Under the pieces are notes generated by a model, which was not told the origin of the DNA, searched no databases, and saw nothing but the letters and a program-made list of their open reading frames with translations. From Alphaproteobacteria bacterium UBA685 (GTDB lineage: Bacteria > Pseudomonadota > Alphaproteobacteria > Puniceispirillales > Puniceispirillaceae), in assembly GCA_002299005.1 (NCBI GenBank), contig DBMZ01000139.1, positions 12,224-18,802 of the forward strand: DNA of 6,579 nucleotides. Direction: 5' to 3'. Position 1 is the first letter of the stretch. The number at the start of each line of letters is the position of its first letter. The position numbers and the translations under genes are program-made. Positions 6,311 to 6,579 of the stretch are shown piece by piece.

Positions 6311-6579
6311 TTATAAGATTGGCAAGATAGCCGCACCATCTGTTTGATAGGAGGCGCGTCTCTCTTCTTTCAGCCATTTTATCTGAAACCGTTCAGCCTC
6401 AATAAACCCGGGCCACATAAAGGCCTTTGTGTCTGCCGCCTCAAAGCCAAAGCGCGGGTAATAATCAGGCTCACCAGAGATTAAGATGAAATCATATTCA
6501 TGCTGAACAGCCTGTTCCAGCGAATGCGCGACCAGCTTTTTGCCAAGCCCCTGCCCCTTATGATCAGGATGTACAGCCA
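6311..6579 (-). CDS. GNAT N-acetyltransferase, YhbS-like (partial, 5' end outside window)
   Basis: This is the C-terminal 88 residues of an acetyl-CoA-dependent acetyltransferase; the gene continues past the right edge. The acetyl-CoA pyrophosphate loop, motif A, is visible as AVHPDHKGQGLGKKLV. It is followed by the beta strand FILISGEPDYYPRFGFEAA, where the G(E/D)PxYYxRFGF pattern is characteristic of the YhbS-type group (COG3153-like). The tail AFMWPGFIEAERFQIKWL matches the closing strands of that group. The stop codon is TAA at 6311-6313. The gene precedes the GST gene in the same direction with 66 bases between them, so they may be cotranscribed. I see no terminator in that gap. Substrates of this group are mostly unknown, and none can be proposed here. 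Confidence 0.88.
   Translation of the reverse strand, partial: AVHPDHKGQGLGKKLVAHSLEQAVQHEYDFILISGEPDYYPRFGFEAADTKAFMWPGFIEAERFQIKWLKEERRASYQTDGAAILPIL

Noticed and set aside
1..6579. A novel defence, mobile or secondary-metabolite system.
   Set aside because: All eight genes belong to familiar families with ordinary spacing. No integrase, transposase, repeat array or toxin-antitoxin-like pair was seen on either strand.

Overview
This window carries eight protein genes: seven complete and one cut off by the right edge. No tRNA, rRNA, CRISPR array or mobile element is visible. The IF3, L20, L35, GST and alpha/beta-hydrolase sequences look alphaproteobacterial. The moderate base composition (neither AT-rich nor strongly GC-rich, by eye) and short intergenic gaps suggest a free-living marine lineage of the SAR116/Puniceispirillum kind. 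That placement is inference from protein resemblance and has not been computed.

Positions 1-3393, minus strand, hold the translation cluster thrS - infC - rpmI - rplT, transcribed right to left and closed by a strong intrinsic terminator at 39-68. The order is the one known from Escherichia coli, but transcription is probably punctuated. Candidate sigma70-type promoters precede thrS, infC and rpmI. infC most likely starts at an AUA codon (1349), eight codons upstream of the first in-frame ATG, which fits the classical autoregulation of IF3 through a non-AUG start. The rpmI-rplT pair has a roughly 105-nt leader with a possible long-range stem enclosing a 9-nt tandem repeat, where an L20 autoregulatory site would be expected. 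pheS and pheT do not follow rplT within the 91 bases available.

Positions 3537-6579 hold four accessory or housekeeping genes. A GT4-type glycosyltransferase (minus) and an ABHD10-like alpha/beta hydrolase (plus) are divergent, and their candidate promoters overlap so closely that the two -10 boxes fall on the same bases. The hydrolase converges with a GST-fold protein (minus), and the two stop codons overlap by 4 bp inside a cluster of nested palindromes. The GST-fold protein lacks two residue positions usually tied to glutathione handling. A YhbS-like GNAT acetyltransferase (minus) enters from the right edge.

Nothing here amounts to a new defence or mobile system. The points most worth checking are the non-AUG infC start, the rpmI leader, the overlapping divergent promoters and the altered GST active site.
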